NCBI RefSeq assembly: GCF_008632125.1
Contig: NZ_VWRN01000054.1
Span: 1-60,399, forward strand
DNA length: 60,399 nucleotides
Direction: 5' to 3'
Origin: Cupriavidus cauae
GTDB taxonomy: Bacteria; Pseudomonadota; Gammaproteobacteria; Burkholderiales; Burkholderiaceae
The position numbers were made by a program, and so were the translations under genes. Below the pieces are notes generated by a model. It was not told the DNA's origin and made no database searches. It saw only the letters and a program-made list of their open reading frames with translations. Position 1 is the stretch's first letter. Each line of letters begins with the position of its first letter. Positions 51,180 to 60,264 of this stretch are shown here, one piece after another.

Positions 51180-53885
51180 TCACGCCGACAGCGCCTTGCC
51201 GACAATCTCGCGCACGTCGCGCGACAGCTTGTCGGCCGCGGCGACCCGCTCCAGCGCGGCGCGCATCCTGTCGCGCAGCGGCAGCGTGTACTTCTGCCAG
51301 CGGTCGAGCGCGCGCGCCAGGCGCGCCGCCACCTGCGGGTTGATGGCGTCCAGCGCCAGCACCTGTTCGGCCCAGAACTCGTAGCCGGAACCGTCCTCGG
51401 CATGGAACTGCGCCGGGTTGCCCGAGCAGAAGCTGAAGATCAGCGCCCGCGCCCGGTTGGGGTTGCGCAGCGTGAAGGCGGGATGCTGCATCAGCGCCCG
51501 CACCGTGTCGATGGTGCGCTTGCCCGCATGCGGGCCGACTTCGCCGCGTTGCATGCCCTGCAGCGAGAACCATTTGTCGACCACCAGCGGATCGTGCTCG
51601 AAGCGCTGGTAGAAGTCGGCCAGCGCGGCCTCGCGGCCCGGCGCGAAGCTGTTGACCAGCGCGGTCAGCGCGGCGAAGCGGTCGGTCATGTTGTCGGCCT
51701 GCTGATACTGCTCGCCGGCCAGCGCATACATCGCGTCGTCGCCGACCTCGACCAGATAGCCGAGCGCGAGATTGCGCAGCGCGCGCTTGCCGGCCGACTC
51801 CGCGTCGGGACGATACGGACCGGTGGTCGCGCTGGTTTCGTAGGCCCCGAGCCAGTCGCTCTGCAGCGTGCGAGCGAGGCCGGCGCGCATGAACTGCCGC
51901 GCGCGATGGATCGCCGCCGGGTCGGCCACGCCCATGCGCTCGGCCAGATAGGCCTCGGCCGGCAGCATCAGCGCCTGCTCGCGGAACGCGGGGCTCAGCG
52001 AGGTGTCGGTCAGTACCGAGCGGAACGCGCCGATCAGCGCGTGGTCCAGCTCGAGCTCACGCCCGGCCTGCACGTCGGCGACCAGCTTCAGCAGCGCGCG
52101 CGTGGCCAGCCGCTGGCCGGCTTCCCAACGGTTGAACGGATCGCTGTCGTGCGCCAGCAGGAAGGTCAACTCGTCATCGCTGTAGTCGACATCGACGATC
52201 ACCGGCGCCGAGAAGTTGCGCAGCAGCGAGGGCAGCGGCGCGCGCGGGCCCTTGGGCAGGTTGACGAAGCGGAAGGTCTGCCGCGCCTCGGTGAAGTTCA
52301 GCACGCGCGTGGTGTCGCCCGCGGCGGCCTCGCCGTCGAGCTGCAGCGGCAGGTCCTTGCCGTCCTCGCCGATCAGCCCGAGCGCGAAGGGGATATGGAA
52401 AGGCTGCTTCTCCGGCGTGCCGGGCTGGGTCTCGATGCCGACCTTCGGGCATTGCTGCGTCAGCGTCAGCGTGAGCCGCCCCTGGTCGGCGTCCCAGTCG
52501 GTGTGCACGCCGACCACGGGCGTGCCCGCCTGGCTGTACCAGCGGCCGAACTGGGTCAGGTCGCGGCCGTTGGCATCGGCCATCGCGGCGAGGAAGTCGT
52601 CGCAGGTCACCGCCTGGCCGTCGTGCCGCTGGAAATACAGGTCCATGCCCTTGCGGAAGCCGTCGCGGCCCAGCAGGGTCTGGTACATGCGCACGACCTC
52701 GGCGCCTTTCTCGTACACCGTCACGGTGTAGAAGTTGTTGATCTCCTCGTAGCTGTCGGGCCGCACCGGATGCGCCATCGGGCCGGCGTCCTCGGGGAAC
52801 TGCACCTGCCGCAGCACGCGCACGTCCTCGATGCGCTTGACCGCGCGGGCCGAGCCGTCGTCCGCACCCTGCTGCGCCATCATGTCGGCGGAGAATTCCT
52901 GGTCGCGGAACACCGTCAGCCCTTCCTTCAGCGACAGCTGGAACCAGTCGCGGCAGGTCACGCGATTGCCGGTCCAGTTGTGGAAGTACTCGTGGCCGAC
53001 CACCGATTCGATATTGAAGAAGTCGGTGTCGGTCGCGGTCGCCGCATTGGCCAGCACGTACTTGGTGTTGAAGATGTTCAGGCCCTTGTTCTCCATCGCG
53101 CCCATGTTGAAGTCGCCGACGGCGACGATCATGAAGCGGTCCAGATCGAGCTCCAGCCCGAAGCGCTGCTCGTCCCAGCGGATCGCATGGATCAGCGAAT
53201 CCATCGCGTGCTGCGTCTTGTCGAGGTCCTGCGGTTCGACCCAGACCTGCAGCAGCTTCTCCTTGCCCGAGCCGGTGGTGATGCGCTGCTCGATGCATTG
53301 CAGCTTGCCGGCGACGATCGCGAACAGATAGGAGGGCTTGGGGAAGGGGTCTTCCCACACGGCCTCGTGGCGGCCGCCGTCCAGCTCTTGTTCGCCGATC
53401 AGATTGCCGTTGGACAGCAGCACTGGATAGGCGGCCTTGTCCGCGCGCAGCGTGACGCGATAGGTCGCCATCACGTCGGGACGATCGAGGAAATAGGTGA
53501 TGCGGCGAAAGCCCTCGGCCTCGCACTGCGTGAAGAAGTTGCCATTGGAGACATACAGGCCCGACAGGGTGGTGTTGGCCTCTGGCTGGCAGGCGCTGAC
53601 GATCTGCAGCGTGCCTTGCTCGGGCAGCCCGTTCAGCGTCAGGCCGCCGTCGTCCTGGCGATAGTCGGCGAGCGGCTGGCCGTCGACGCTGACGCCCAGC
53701 AGTTCGAGCGCCTCGCCCGCCAGCACCAGCGGCGCGCCGGCCTGGCGGCGGGCAAAGCGCAGCGTGCTGGTCACCACGGTGCGCTGCGGATCCAGTTCGA
53801 ACACCAGGTCGACGTGTTCGATCGCGAAGGCGGGCGGGGTATAGTCCTTGCGGTGGACGGTGACGGGGGTATCGGTGCGGAGCAT
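51180..53885 (-). CDS. pepN: Aminopeptidase N (M1 family)
   Basis: A 901-residue zinc aminopeptidase. Substrate loop GAMENKGLNIFN, then zinc motif HEYFHNWTGNRV plus the second Glu in LKEGLTVFRDQEFS (about residues 295-330). The middle domain DUF3458-like and the C-terminal helical domain complete the E. coli PepN architecture. The start at 53885 (MLRTDTPVTVHRKDYTPPAF) matches PepN N-termini; the frame stays open upstream but is not family-like. Confidence 0.96.
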   Translation of the reverse strand: MLRTDTPVTVHRKDYTPPAFAIEHVDLVFELDPQRTVVTSTLRFARRQAGAPLVLAGEALELLGVSVDGQPLADYRQDDGGLTLNGLPEQGTLQIVSACQPEANTTLSGLYVSNGNFFTQCEAEGFRRITYFLDRPDVMATYRVTLRADKAAYPVLLSNGNLIGEQELDGGRHEAVWEDPFPKPSYLFAIVAGKLQCIEQRITTGSGKEKLLQVWVEPQDLDKTQHAMDSLIHAIRWDEQRFGLELDLDRFMIVAVGDFNMGAMENKGLNIFNTKYVLANAATATDTDFFNIESVVGHEYFHNWTGNRVTCRDWFQLSLKEGLTVFRDQEFSADMMAQQGADDGSARAVKRIEDVRVLRQVQFPEDAGPMAHPVRPDSYEEINNFYTVTVYEKGAEVVRMYQTLLGRDGFRKGMDLYFQRHDGQAVTCDDFLAAMADANGRDLTQFGRWYSQAGTPVVGVHTDWDADQGRLTLTLTQQCPKVGIETQPGTPEKQPFHIPFALGLIGEDGKDLPLQLDGEAAAGDTTRVLNFTEARQTFRFVNLPKGPRAPLPSLLRNFSAPVIVDVDYSDDELTFLLAHDSDPFNRWEAGQRLATRALLKLVADVQAGRELELDHALIGAFRSVLTDTSLSPAFREQALMLPAEAYLAERMGVADPAAIHRARQFMRAGLARTLQSDWLGAYETSATTGPYRPDAESAGKRALRNLALGYLVEVGDDAMYALAGEQYQQADNMTDRFAALTALVNSFAPGREAALADFYQRFEHDPLVVDKWFSLQGMQRGEVGPHAGKRTIDTVRALMQHPAFTLRNPNRARALIFSFCSGNPAQFHAEDGSGYEFWAEQVLALDAINPQVAARLARALDRWQKYTLPLRDRMRAALERVAAADKLSRDVREIVGKALSA

Positions 53886-54138
53886 GGATGGTCCTGTCCT
53901 GGAAGGCGGTGAGTCGGGCGCGCCGGGCGCCGGGTAATCCATTGTAGCCAAGCACGGCATGGCCGCATGGCGCCAAGGGAATTCCGGCGCACGCGGCCGG
54001 TCTGATGCAACGAGAGGGCGGCCCGCCGACCGCCCCCGCGCAATCCGTCGACGTGCGCTCGGGTGGCGCCCTGTCGGCAGGGCCACCCTGTCGGCAGCAC
54101 CACCTATCGGCGGGACCATGAACAGAAGGAAGAACATC

Positions 54139-54918
54139 ATGTGGCAATGGCGAAAGGCCTGTGCACGGGCGGGCCAATGGCTGGGCACCGTGGGCGGCCG
54201 CGGTGAGGGCGCTGCGCGGGCCGGCAACGCCGGCTCGCCGGCAGGCTGGTCCGGACGATCTTGGGCGCGATGGTGGACCCGATGGACCGGTGCCGCGATG
54301 CTCGGCGCCTTGCTGCTGTCGGGCTGCGCCAGCACCGTGACCACCGACGTGACGGCGTTCCGCCAGCCCGGCTGGCAGAACGATCCGCCGCGCACCTACG
54401 CCTTCGAGGCCGAGAAGGGCCAGGGCCAGCAGGAGCAGCAGGCGCAGCTGGACCGCGCCACCTATCAGAACTGGATCGCCGACGCGCTGGCCGGCCACGG
54501 CTTCACGCAGGTGGCCCGCTCGCAGGCGCGCTATCTGGTCAGCTTCGATTTCGATGCCGATCCGCGCCTGGTGCGCGTGCACGAGACCTACTATCCCGAT
54601 CCCTGGTACCCGTGGGGTCCTTACTGGGGCCCGTACGGCTACTACCGCCCGTGGGGGCCTTGGGGCTGGGGTCCGGGTTACTGGCCGCCGCAGACGGTGA
54701 TCCGCGACGTGCCGGCCACGCTGGCGAGCCTGCGCGTCTTCATCCGCGAAGCCGCGGGCAACAAGCGGGTCTACCAGGTCACCGCGCAGAACTTGAGCGA
54801 AGGCAGCACGATGCCGGGGCTGATGCCGTATCTGGTGCGCAGCGCCTTCGCGGAATTTCCGATGGAAAGCGGCCGGCCGCGGCGCGTGACGCTGGAGGTC
54901 GACAAGAACGCGAGATAG
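54139..54918 (+). CDS. DUF4136 lipoprotein with Trp/Tyr/Pro/Gly-rich insert
   Basis: A 259-residue lipoprotein with a lipobox LLLSGC, acylated Cys63. The region before the hydrophobic core is unusually long and basic (about 50 residues), so the true start may be further in, although GAAGGAAG sits correctly before 54139 and another ATG at 54118 is in frame. After DVTAFRQPGWQ the DUF4136 domain runs to the end (PPRTYAFEAEKGQ; LVSFDFDAD). An aromatic stretch at about 150-185 (YYPDPWYPWGPYWGPYG) is typical of these proteins. Function unknown, envelope located. Confidence 0.8.
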   Translation: MWQWRKACARAGQWLGTVGGRGEGAARAGNAGSPAGWSGRSWARWWTRWTGAAMLGALLLSGCASTVTTDVTAFRQPGWQNDPPRTYAFEAEKGQGQQEQQAQLDRATYQNWIADALAGHGFTQVARSQARYLVSFDFDADPRLVRVHETYYPDPWYPWGPYWGPYGYYRPWGPWGWGPGYWPPQTVIRDVPATLASLRVFIREAAGNKRVYQVTAQNLSEGSTMPGLMPYLVRSAFAEFPMESGRPRRVTLEVDKNAR

Positions 54919-55258
54919 CGCGAAACGGCGCGGTTCCGGTGCGCCGGCATGGACGCCGGCATGCCTTCGCCAAGGGAGGCATGCCGGCGTCTTGTTTTAC
55001 TGGTGGATCGCGCAGGGCGCATTCGCCTCCGGTTCGCACCGATCCGCCTGCTCTGCTCCATTCGCCATTGACGCTATTCCGGTAAAAGCTCTTTAACCGC
55101 AAATTCCCCGCATTTGCGGCCCTGCAGGGCGCCATCGGCGCGACTCGCGCACTGCGGCTGGGCTAGAATAGCTGCTCGATTTTTTCGGCCCTGGCTGTTC
55201 GATCGGCATCTGCCGGCATCGCACGGCGCCATGTTGGGCCTCTTTCCGGACGAGCGAC
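54919..55258. other. Intergenic region before maeB
   Basis: 340 bases. The left half holds the terminator hairpin at 54952-54997. The right half carries likely maeB promoter sequence: TAGAAT at 55164-55169 (GGCTAGAATAGC). No gene is seen. Confidence 0.5.
54952..54997 (+). terminator. Rho-independent terminator after the DUF4136 gene
   Basis: GACGCCGGCATGCC / GGCATGCCGGCGTC, 14-base perfect arms, 12-base loop, followed by TTGTTTT. Confidence 0.85.
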
Positions 55259-57580
55259 ATGAGCAGCAAGACCAGCGGTGACGCACCGCAACACGCCCCC
55301 AACAGTCCTGAAGCGCAACTGCGCCTCGCCGCGCTGGAATATCACCGCAGCCCGACCAAGGGCAAGATCCAGGTGACCGCGACCAAGGCGCTGTCGAACC
55401 AGCGCGATCTGTCGCTGGCCTATTCGCCGGGCGTGGCCTATGCCTGCGAGGAAATCGCCAGGGACCCCGCCACCGCGGCGGAGTACACCTCGCGCGGCAA
55501 CCTGGTGGCGGTGGTCACCAACGGCACCGCGGTGCTGGGCCTGGGCGACATCGGCCCGCTGGCCGGCAAGCCGGTGATGGAAGGCAAGGGCTGCCTGTTC
55601 AAGAAGTTCGCCGGCATCGACGTGTTCGACATCGAACTCGATGCGCGCGACCCGGACCAGATCGTCGAGATCGTCGCCGCGCTCGAGCCCACGCTCGGCG
55701 GTGTCAACCTCGAGGACATCAAGGCGCCCGAGTGCTTCTACATCGAGAAGAAGCTGCGCGAGCGGATGAACATCCCCGTCTTCCACGACGACCAGCACGG
55801 CACCGCGATCATCTCGGCGGCGGCGCTGCTCAATGGCCTGAAGGTGGTCGGCAAGGACATCGGCAGCGTCAAGATGGCGGTGTCGGGCGCGGGCGCCGCG
55901 GCGATCGCGTGCCTGGACACGATGGTGAGCCTGGGCGTCAAGCGCGAGAACATCTACGTGGTCGATTCGAAGGGCGTGATCTTCGTCGGCCGCGACGCCA
56001 ACATGGAGGCCAACAAGGCCCGCTACGCGCAGGACACCTCGGCCCGCACGCTGGCCGACATCGTCGAAGGCGCCGACGTGTTCCTCGGCTGCTCGACCGC
56101 CGGCGTGCTGACCGCCGAGATGGTCAAGACGATGGCCGACAAGCCGATCATCCTGGCGCTGGCCAATCCCGAGCCCGAGATTCGTCCGGAAGTGGCCAAG
56201 GCCGCGCGCCCCGACTGCATCATCGCGACCGGCCGTTCGGACTATCCGAACCAGGTCAATAACGTCCTTTGCTTCCCGTACATCTTCCGCGGCGCGCTCG
56301 ATTGCGGCGCGACCAAGATCACCGAGGAAATGAAGCTGGCCTGCGTCAAGGCGATCGCCGAGCTGGCCGAGGCCGAGACCAACGACGCGGTGGCCGCCGC
56401 CTACGCCGGCAAGGAACTGAAGTTCGGCCCCGACTACATCATCCCGACGCCGTTCGACCAGCGCCTGATCGAGAAGATCGCGCCGGCCGTCGCGCGCGCC
56501 GCGCAGGAGTCGGGCGTGGCCACGCGTCCGATCCAGGACCTCGAGGCCTATCGCCAGCAGCTGACGCAATACGTCTACCACACCGGCCTGATCATGAAGC
56601 CGGTGTTCTCGGCCGCCAAGGCCGCGCCCAAGCGCGTCGCCTATGCCGAGGGCGAGGAAGAGCGCGTGCTGCGCGCGGTGCAGACCGTGGTCGACGAAGG
56701 CCTGGCGCGTCCGATCCTGATCGGCCGTCCGCACGTGATCCAGATGCGCATCGACAAGGCCGGCCTGCGCCTGAAGCCGGGCGTCGATTTCGAACTGGTC
56801 AATCCCGAGGACGATCCGCGCTATCGCGCCTATCACGAGGCCTACCACGCGCTGCGCGGACGCGATGGCGTGACGCCCGACATGGCCAAGGTCGCGCTGC
56901 GCCGCTCGAACACGCTGATCGGCACGATGCTCATGCACATGGGCGATGCCGATGCGCTGCTGTGCGGCACCGTGGGCCGCTTCGAGGCGCATCTGGAGCA
57001 TGTGCGCGACGTGATCGGCCTGAAGCCCGGCGCCAAGGTGCTGGCGGCGATGAACGCGCTGATGCTGGAGAAGTACACGCTGTTCATCACCGACACGTTC
57101 GTCAACGAGGACCCGACCGCCGACGAACTGGCCGCGATCACGCAGCTGGCGGCCGAGGAAATTCGCCGCTTCGGCCTGACGCCGAAGGTCGCGCTGCTGT
57201 CGCACTCGATGTTCGGCTCGTCGAACCGCGCCTCGGCGCGCAAGATGCGCGCGGCGCAGGAGATTCTGAGCCAGATTGCGCCCGAGCTGGAAGTCGAGGG
57301 CGAGATGCAGGGCGATGCGGCGCTGGTCGAGGACGTGCGCCGTCATTTCCTGCCGGGCACCAAGCTGGCCGGCTCCGCCAATCTGCTGGTGATGCCGACG
57401 CTGGACGCGGCCAATATCGCGTTCAATCTGCTGAAGATCACCGGCGGCCAGGGCGTGACGGTGGGCCCGATCCTGCTGGGCGCGGCCAAGCCGGTGCACA
57501 TCCTGAATCCGCAGGCAACCACTCGCCGCATCGTCAATATGACGGCGGTGGCGGTGGCGGAGTCAGGCGCGCTGCGCTGA
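55259..57580 (+). CDS. maeB: NADP-dependent malic enzyme (with phosphotransacetylase-like domain)
   Basis: A 773-residue enzyme decarboxylating malate to pyruvate with NADP reduction. The malic enzyme N-domain (YSPGVAYACEEIA; GNLVAVVTNGTAVLGLGDIGPLAGKPVMEGKG), NAD(P)-binding region (AVSGAGAAAIACLD) and FHDDQHGTAI are in residues 20-430. The C-terminal part from about 435 (AYAEGEEERVLRAVQTVVDEGLARPILIG) is the phosphotransacetylase-like regulatory domain, as in E. coli MaeB. Supplies NADPH and pyruvate. A clear terminator follows at 57615. Confidence 0.96.
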   Translation: MSSKTSGDAPQHAPNSPEAQLRLAALEYHRSPTKGKIQVTATKALSNQRDLSLAYSPGVAYACEEIARDPATAAEYTSRGNLVAVVTNGTAVLGLGDIGPLAGKPVMEGKGCLFKKFAGIDVFDIELDARDPDQIVEIVAALEPTLGGVNLEDIKAPECFYIEKKLRERMNIPVFHDDQHGTAIISAAALLNGLKVVGKDIGSVKMAVSGAGAAAIACLDTMVSLGVKRENIYVVDSKGVIFVGRDANMEANKARYAQDTSARTLADIVEGADVFLGCSTAGVLTAEMVKTMADKPIILALANPEPEIRPEVAKAARPDCIIATGRSDYPNQVNNVLCFPYIFRGALDCGATKITEEMKLACVKAIAELAEAETNDAVAAAYAGKELKFGPDYIIPTPFDQRLIEKIAPAVARAAQESGVATRPIQDLEAYRQQLTQYVYHTGLIMKPVFSAAKAAPKRVAYAEGEEERVLRAVQTVVDEGLARPILIGRPHVIQMRIDKAGLRLKPGVDFELVNPEDDPRYRAYHEAYHALRGRDGVTPDMAKVALRRSNTLIGTMLMHMGDADALLCGTVGRFEAHLEHVRDVIGLKPGAKVLAAMNALMLEKYTLFITDTFVNEDPTADELAAITQLAAEEIRRFGLTPKVALLSHSMFGSSNRASARKMRAAQEILSQIAPELEVEGEMQGDAALVEDVRRHFLPGTKLAGSANLLVMPTLDAANIAFNLLKITGGQGVTVGPILLGAAKPVHILNPQATTRRIVNMTAVAVAESGALR

Positions 57581-57614
57581 TCCGACGCACGGTCGGCCGG
57601 TGGCCGATCCAAAC

Positions 57615-57644
57615 AAAAAGCCGGGCTGCGTGCCCGGCTTTTTT
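57615..57644 (+). terminator. Rho-independent terminator after maeB
   Basis: AAAAAGCCGGGC-TGCGT-GCCCGGCTTTTTT, perfect stem with a T6 run. Confidence 0.95.
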
Positions 57645-57812
57645 CATTGCGACATTCGGTCGCGTGTTGCAATCGTCGTTCTGGTGCCGTATTGGTGCCT
57701 GTCGTATTGGTGATCGCCGACTTGGTGCTCGATATTCCGGTGCTTGATATTTCGGTGCCGCGGTGCTCTGTTGCGGAGCAGCGTAATCGCTGAAGTCGCG
57801 CCGAAGGCAGCG

Positions 57813-58058
57813 CTATTGCAAGACGTTGTACTGCTGGCGCATGTCGACGATGATCGACTTCGCCGCGCGCAATTGCATCGACACGCTGTCTTCGGCCGCA
57901 CGGGGAAAGTCCACCTCGGCGCTCCAATTGCATCCCGTATGGTCGGGCTGGTGCACGCGTACCGCATGCAATTCGCACTCGCCGCATTCCGGATTGTTAT
58001 CGAGGCACTGGTTGAGGATCGCCATCAACTCCGACCGGGTCTTTGCGTATCGCCGCAT
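57813..58058 (-). CDS. Small hypothetical protein (81 aa), Cys-containing
   Basis: Unrecognised. The ATG at 58058 follows a good Shine-Dalgarno (GAGAGGTGA). MRRYAKTRSELMAILNQCLDNNPECGECELHAVRVHQPDHTGCNW... has four cysteines, two as CGEC in a pattern like a small zinc or redox site, and a helical end (MQLRAAKSIIVDMRQQYNVL). No signal peptide. Alone between maeB and the porin; its base composition is lower in G+C than its neighbours. Confidence 0.7.
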   Translation of the reverse strand: MRRYAKTRSELMAILNQCLDNNPECGECELHAVRVHQPDHTGCNWSAEVDFPRAAEDSVSMQLRAAKSIIVDMRQQYNVLQ

Positions 58059-58330
58059 GAGTCACCTCTCTCGTTTGGCTAATCGTGGTCTGGACGTTCA
58101 ATGTAGGCACTCGTCCGGGGCCGTGCCAATTGAATGAGCCTATGAGGTGAAGTCGGTCATTCCCGCCGCGGCAGCAGGGAAAAGGTGTTGCGATGCAGCG
58201 GGGAAGAGAACGAAGGGCGCCGGGAAGGAGGGCGGTGCTGCGGCATTGCGCCGCAGCGAAGGGGCCGCCCTCTCCGCCGGAGAGAGGGCAAGCGAGAGGG
58301 CCAACGCGGGCCGTTCAGGCCCGCCCCTCA

Positions 58331-59395
58331 TCAGAACTTGTGGCGAATGCCGACACCGAACGAATCGCCGTGCTCGGCGCCGGTGATCTTGTCGTAGAAG
58401 TAGGCGGCATACACGTCGGTGCGCTTCGACAGGTTGTAGTCGTAGGCGATCGCGAACGTGTTGCGCTTGAAGTCGTCGACATTGTTCTCGGCCTTCGCAT
58501 AGCCATACGAAGCGAGCAGGCTGCCGGCGCCGATGGGCACCGAGGCGCCGATCTGGCCGCTGGTGTGCTTGATGTCGCCGGTGGCATTGGTCACGTCGCT
58601 CTTGATGTACTGGCCCTGGGCGAACAGCTTGACCACCTTGAAGTCGTACGACAGGCCGGCCAGCACCGCGTTCTGCTTGTCGAAGCCCGCCAGCGTGGCC
58701 GGCGAGGTGACATCGCCCGGCACGTTGTTGAACTTGACCTGCTGGAAGGCCACCGTCGCGGCCAGCGGGCCGTTGAAATACATCAGGTTGCCGCCCCACT
58801 TGTTGCGGCCGGTGGCACCCGCCTGCTCGCCGAACGAATAGATCAGGTTCGCGGTCAGGCCGCCGAAGGTCGGCGTCGAATAGACCAGCGAATTGCTCCA
58901 GCCCGAATCGCCGATGATGCCCGGATCGAACACGGTGCCATTGGTCGCCGTGAAATAGGTGTGGAAGATCGCCGGCGAGAACACGTACGAATCGACCAGC
59001 GGGTTGAACAGGATGGTCGAGATGAAATACGGCGTGGTGTTGCGGCCGAGCTTGAGCGTACCGGCGCGGTCGCTCTGCAGCCCGACATAGGCATTGCGGC
59101 TGAACATCGCATCGCCGTCGAAGCGGCCGGTGCGGCCGTTATCGGTGCGATAGAAACCGTTCAGGTCGAAGATCGCCTTGAGCCCGCCGCCCAGATCCTC
59201 GGCACCCTTGATACCCCAGTACGACGTTTGCATGCCACCCGAATTGGCGACCCAGGCGCGCTCGCCGGTGCCCGGGTTCTTGACCGCGCCGACGAACATG
59301 TCGACCTGGCCGTAGAGCGTGACGCTCGATTGCGCCATGGCCGCGCCGCTGAAAAGGGCCGCGGCCAGTGCCGCCAACTTGAACTGCTTCTGCAT
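58331..59395 (-). CDS. Gram-negative porin, Burkholderiales type
   Basis: A 354-residue outer-membrane trimeric porin. Signal peptide MQKQFKLAALAAALFSGAAMAQ, then SSVTLYGQVDMFVGAV and the conserved SYWGIKGAEDLGGGLKAIFDLNGFY. It ends in YDYNLSKRTDVYAAYFYDKI...GVGIRHKF with the terminal Phe needed for Bam-dependent assembly. Sixteen beta-strands are expected from the family. Shine-Dalgarno CACGGAGG. Monocistronic on this strand with a weakly defined upstream promoter region (59396-59626). Confidence 0.95.
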   Translation of the reverse strand: MQKQFKLAALAAALFSGAAMAQSSVTLYGQVDMFVGAVKNPGTGERAWVANSGGMQTSYWGIKGAEDLGGGLKAIFDLNGFYRTDNGRTGRFDGDAMFSRNAYVGLQSDRAGTLKLGRNTTPYFISTILFNPLVDSYVFSPAIFHTYFTATNGTVFDPGIIGDSGWSNSLVYSTPTFGGLTANLIYSFGEQAGATGRNKWGGNLMYFNGPLAATVAFQQVKFNNVPGDVTSPATLAGFDKQNAVLAGLSYDFKVVKLFAQGQYIKSDVTNATGDIKHTSGQIGASVPIGAGSLLASYGYAKAENNVDDFKRNTFAIAYDYNLSKRTDVYAAYFYDKITGAEHGDSFGVGIRHKF

Positions 59396-59626
59396 GAAAG
59401 ACCTCCGTGGTTTGATCCTGTTGGAACGTTGTGTACTGGGTCCCTGACGGGTTCTCTTTTTGGTATGACCGCCGGCATCGGTGGCGGGGGTGCAGGCGGC
59501 GGACGGCGCTGGCTTCGGGCGCCGTTCATCGTGTCATCGGGCAGGGCGCCGGCGATCCCTTGCCGGGGCCTTGTCCGATGCGCGGTCTTGCTCCATGCGC
59601 ATGTTCCATGCGAGCGGAATTTCGAC

Positions 59627-60139
59627 TCAGCCGGATACTAAGTCGTCGAGGCGGAACTGGGCAATCCGATGGATCTGGTTGATGCATGTTTGCAACTCAT
59701 CGGCCGGCGAATTCTCGATGCGTCTTGCGAACTCGTCGATGATGCCGGCGCGATCGTAGCCGCGTACCGCCAGAATGAACGGGAAGCCGAATTTCTCGTT
59801 GTAGCGGGCATTCAATGCCTGCAGCCGTTCGAACTCCTGCGGCGTGCATTGATTCAGGCCGGCGCCGCTCTGTTCGCGCGTCGATTCCTCGGTCAGCTCG
59901 CCGCGCACCGCGGCCTTGCCGGCCAGTTCCGGGTGGGCGCGCACCAGCTTGAGCTGGGCCGCTTCGCCGGCCTGGTCGACGGCGGCGCGCATCGCTGCGG
60001 CCAGCGCCTGGCGATCGGCGAAGGGACGCTGCTCGGCGGCGCTGGCCGCGACCCAGGGCGAGTGTTCATAGATGCCGCCCAGCGCCTGCACGAATTCGGC
60101 GGACGGCATCGCGTTCAGTTGGGAGAGGGTGTAGGTCAC
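59627..60139 (-). CDS. uraD: OHCU decarboxylase
   Basis: A 170-residue 2-oxo-4-hydroxy-4-carboxy-5-ureidoimidazoline decarboxylase completing uricase-pathway conversion to (S)-allantoin. Conserved: LGGIYEHSPWVA (catalytic His), LVRAHPELAGK and FGFPFILAVRG. It lies just downstream of puuE on the same strand, a common ureide-catabolism pairing. Confidence 0.93.
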   Translation of the reverse strand: MTYTLSQLNAMPSAEFVQALGGIYEHSPWVAASAAEQRPFADRQALAAAMRAAVDQAGEAAQLKLVRAHPELAGKAAVRGELTEESTREQSGAGLNQCTPQEFERLQALNARYNEKFGFPFILAVRGYDRAGIIDEFARRIENSPADELQTCINQIHRIAQFRLDDLVSG

Positions 60140-60212
60140 GTCGGGACTCGGTTATCAGGTTCGGGTTCGCAGGAGAGGGGCATGGCGGTGGGGCATCGCC
60201 GTGTCGCACCGC

Positions 60213-60264
60213 CGTGGCGTATCACCGCGGCGAATCACCGTGGCGTATCACCGCGGCGCACTGG
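60213..60264. repeat. Degenerate 13-bp tandem repeat between puuE and uraD
   Basis: CGTGGCGTATCAC and CGCGGCGAATCAC alternate for about four units. The last overlaps the puuE stop codon region. Confidence 0.75.

Noticed and set aside
50955..53912. A 985-codon plus-strand frame antisense to pepN, and a 778-codon minus frame opposite maeB
   Set aside because: Both lie over complete, motif-bearing enzymes and have no family-like sequence of their own.
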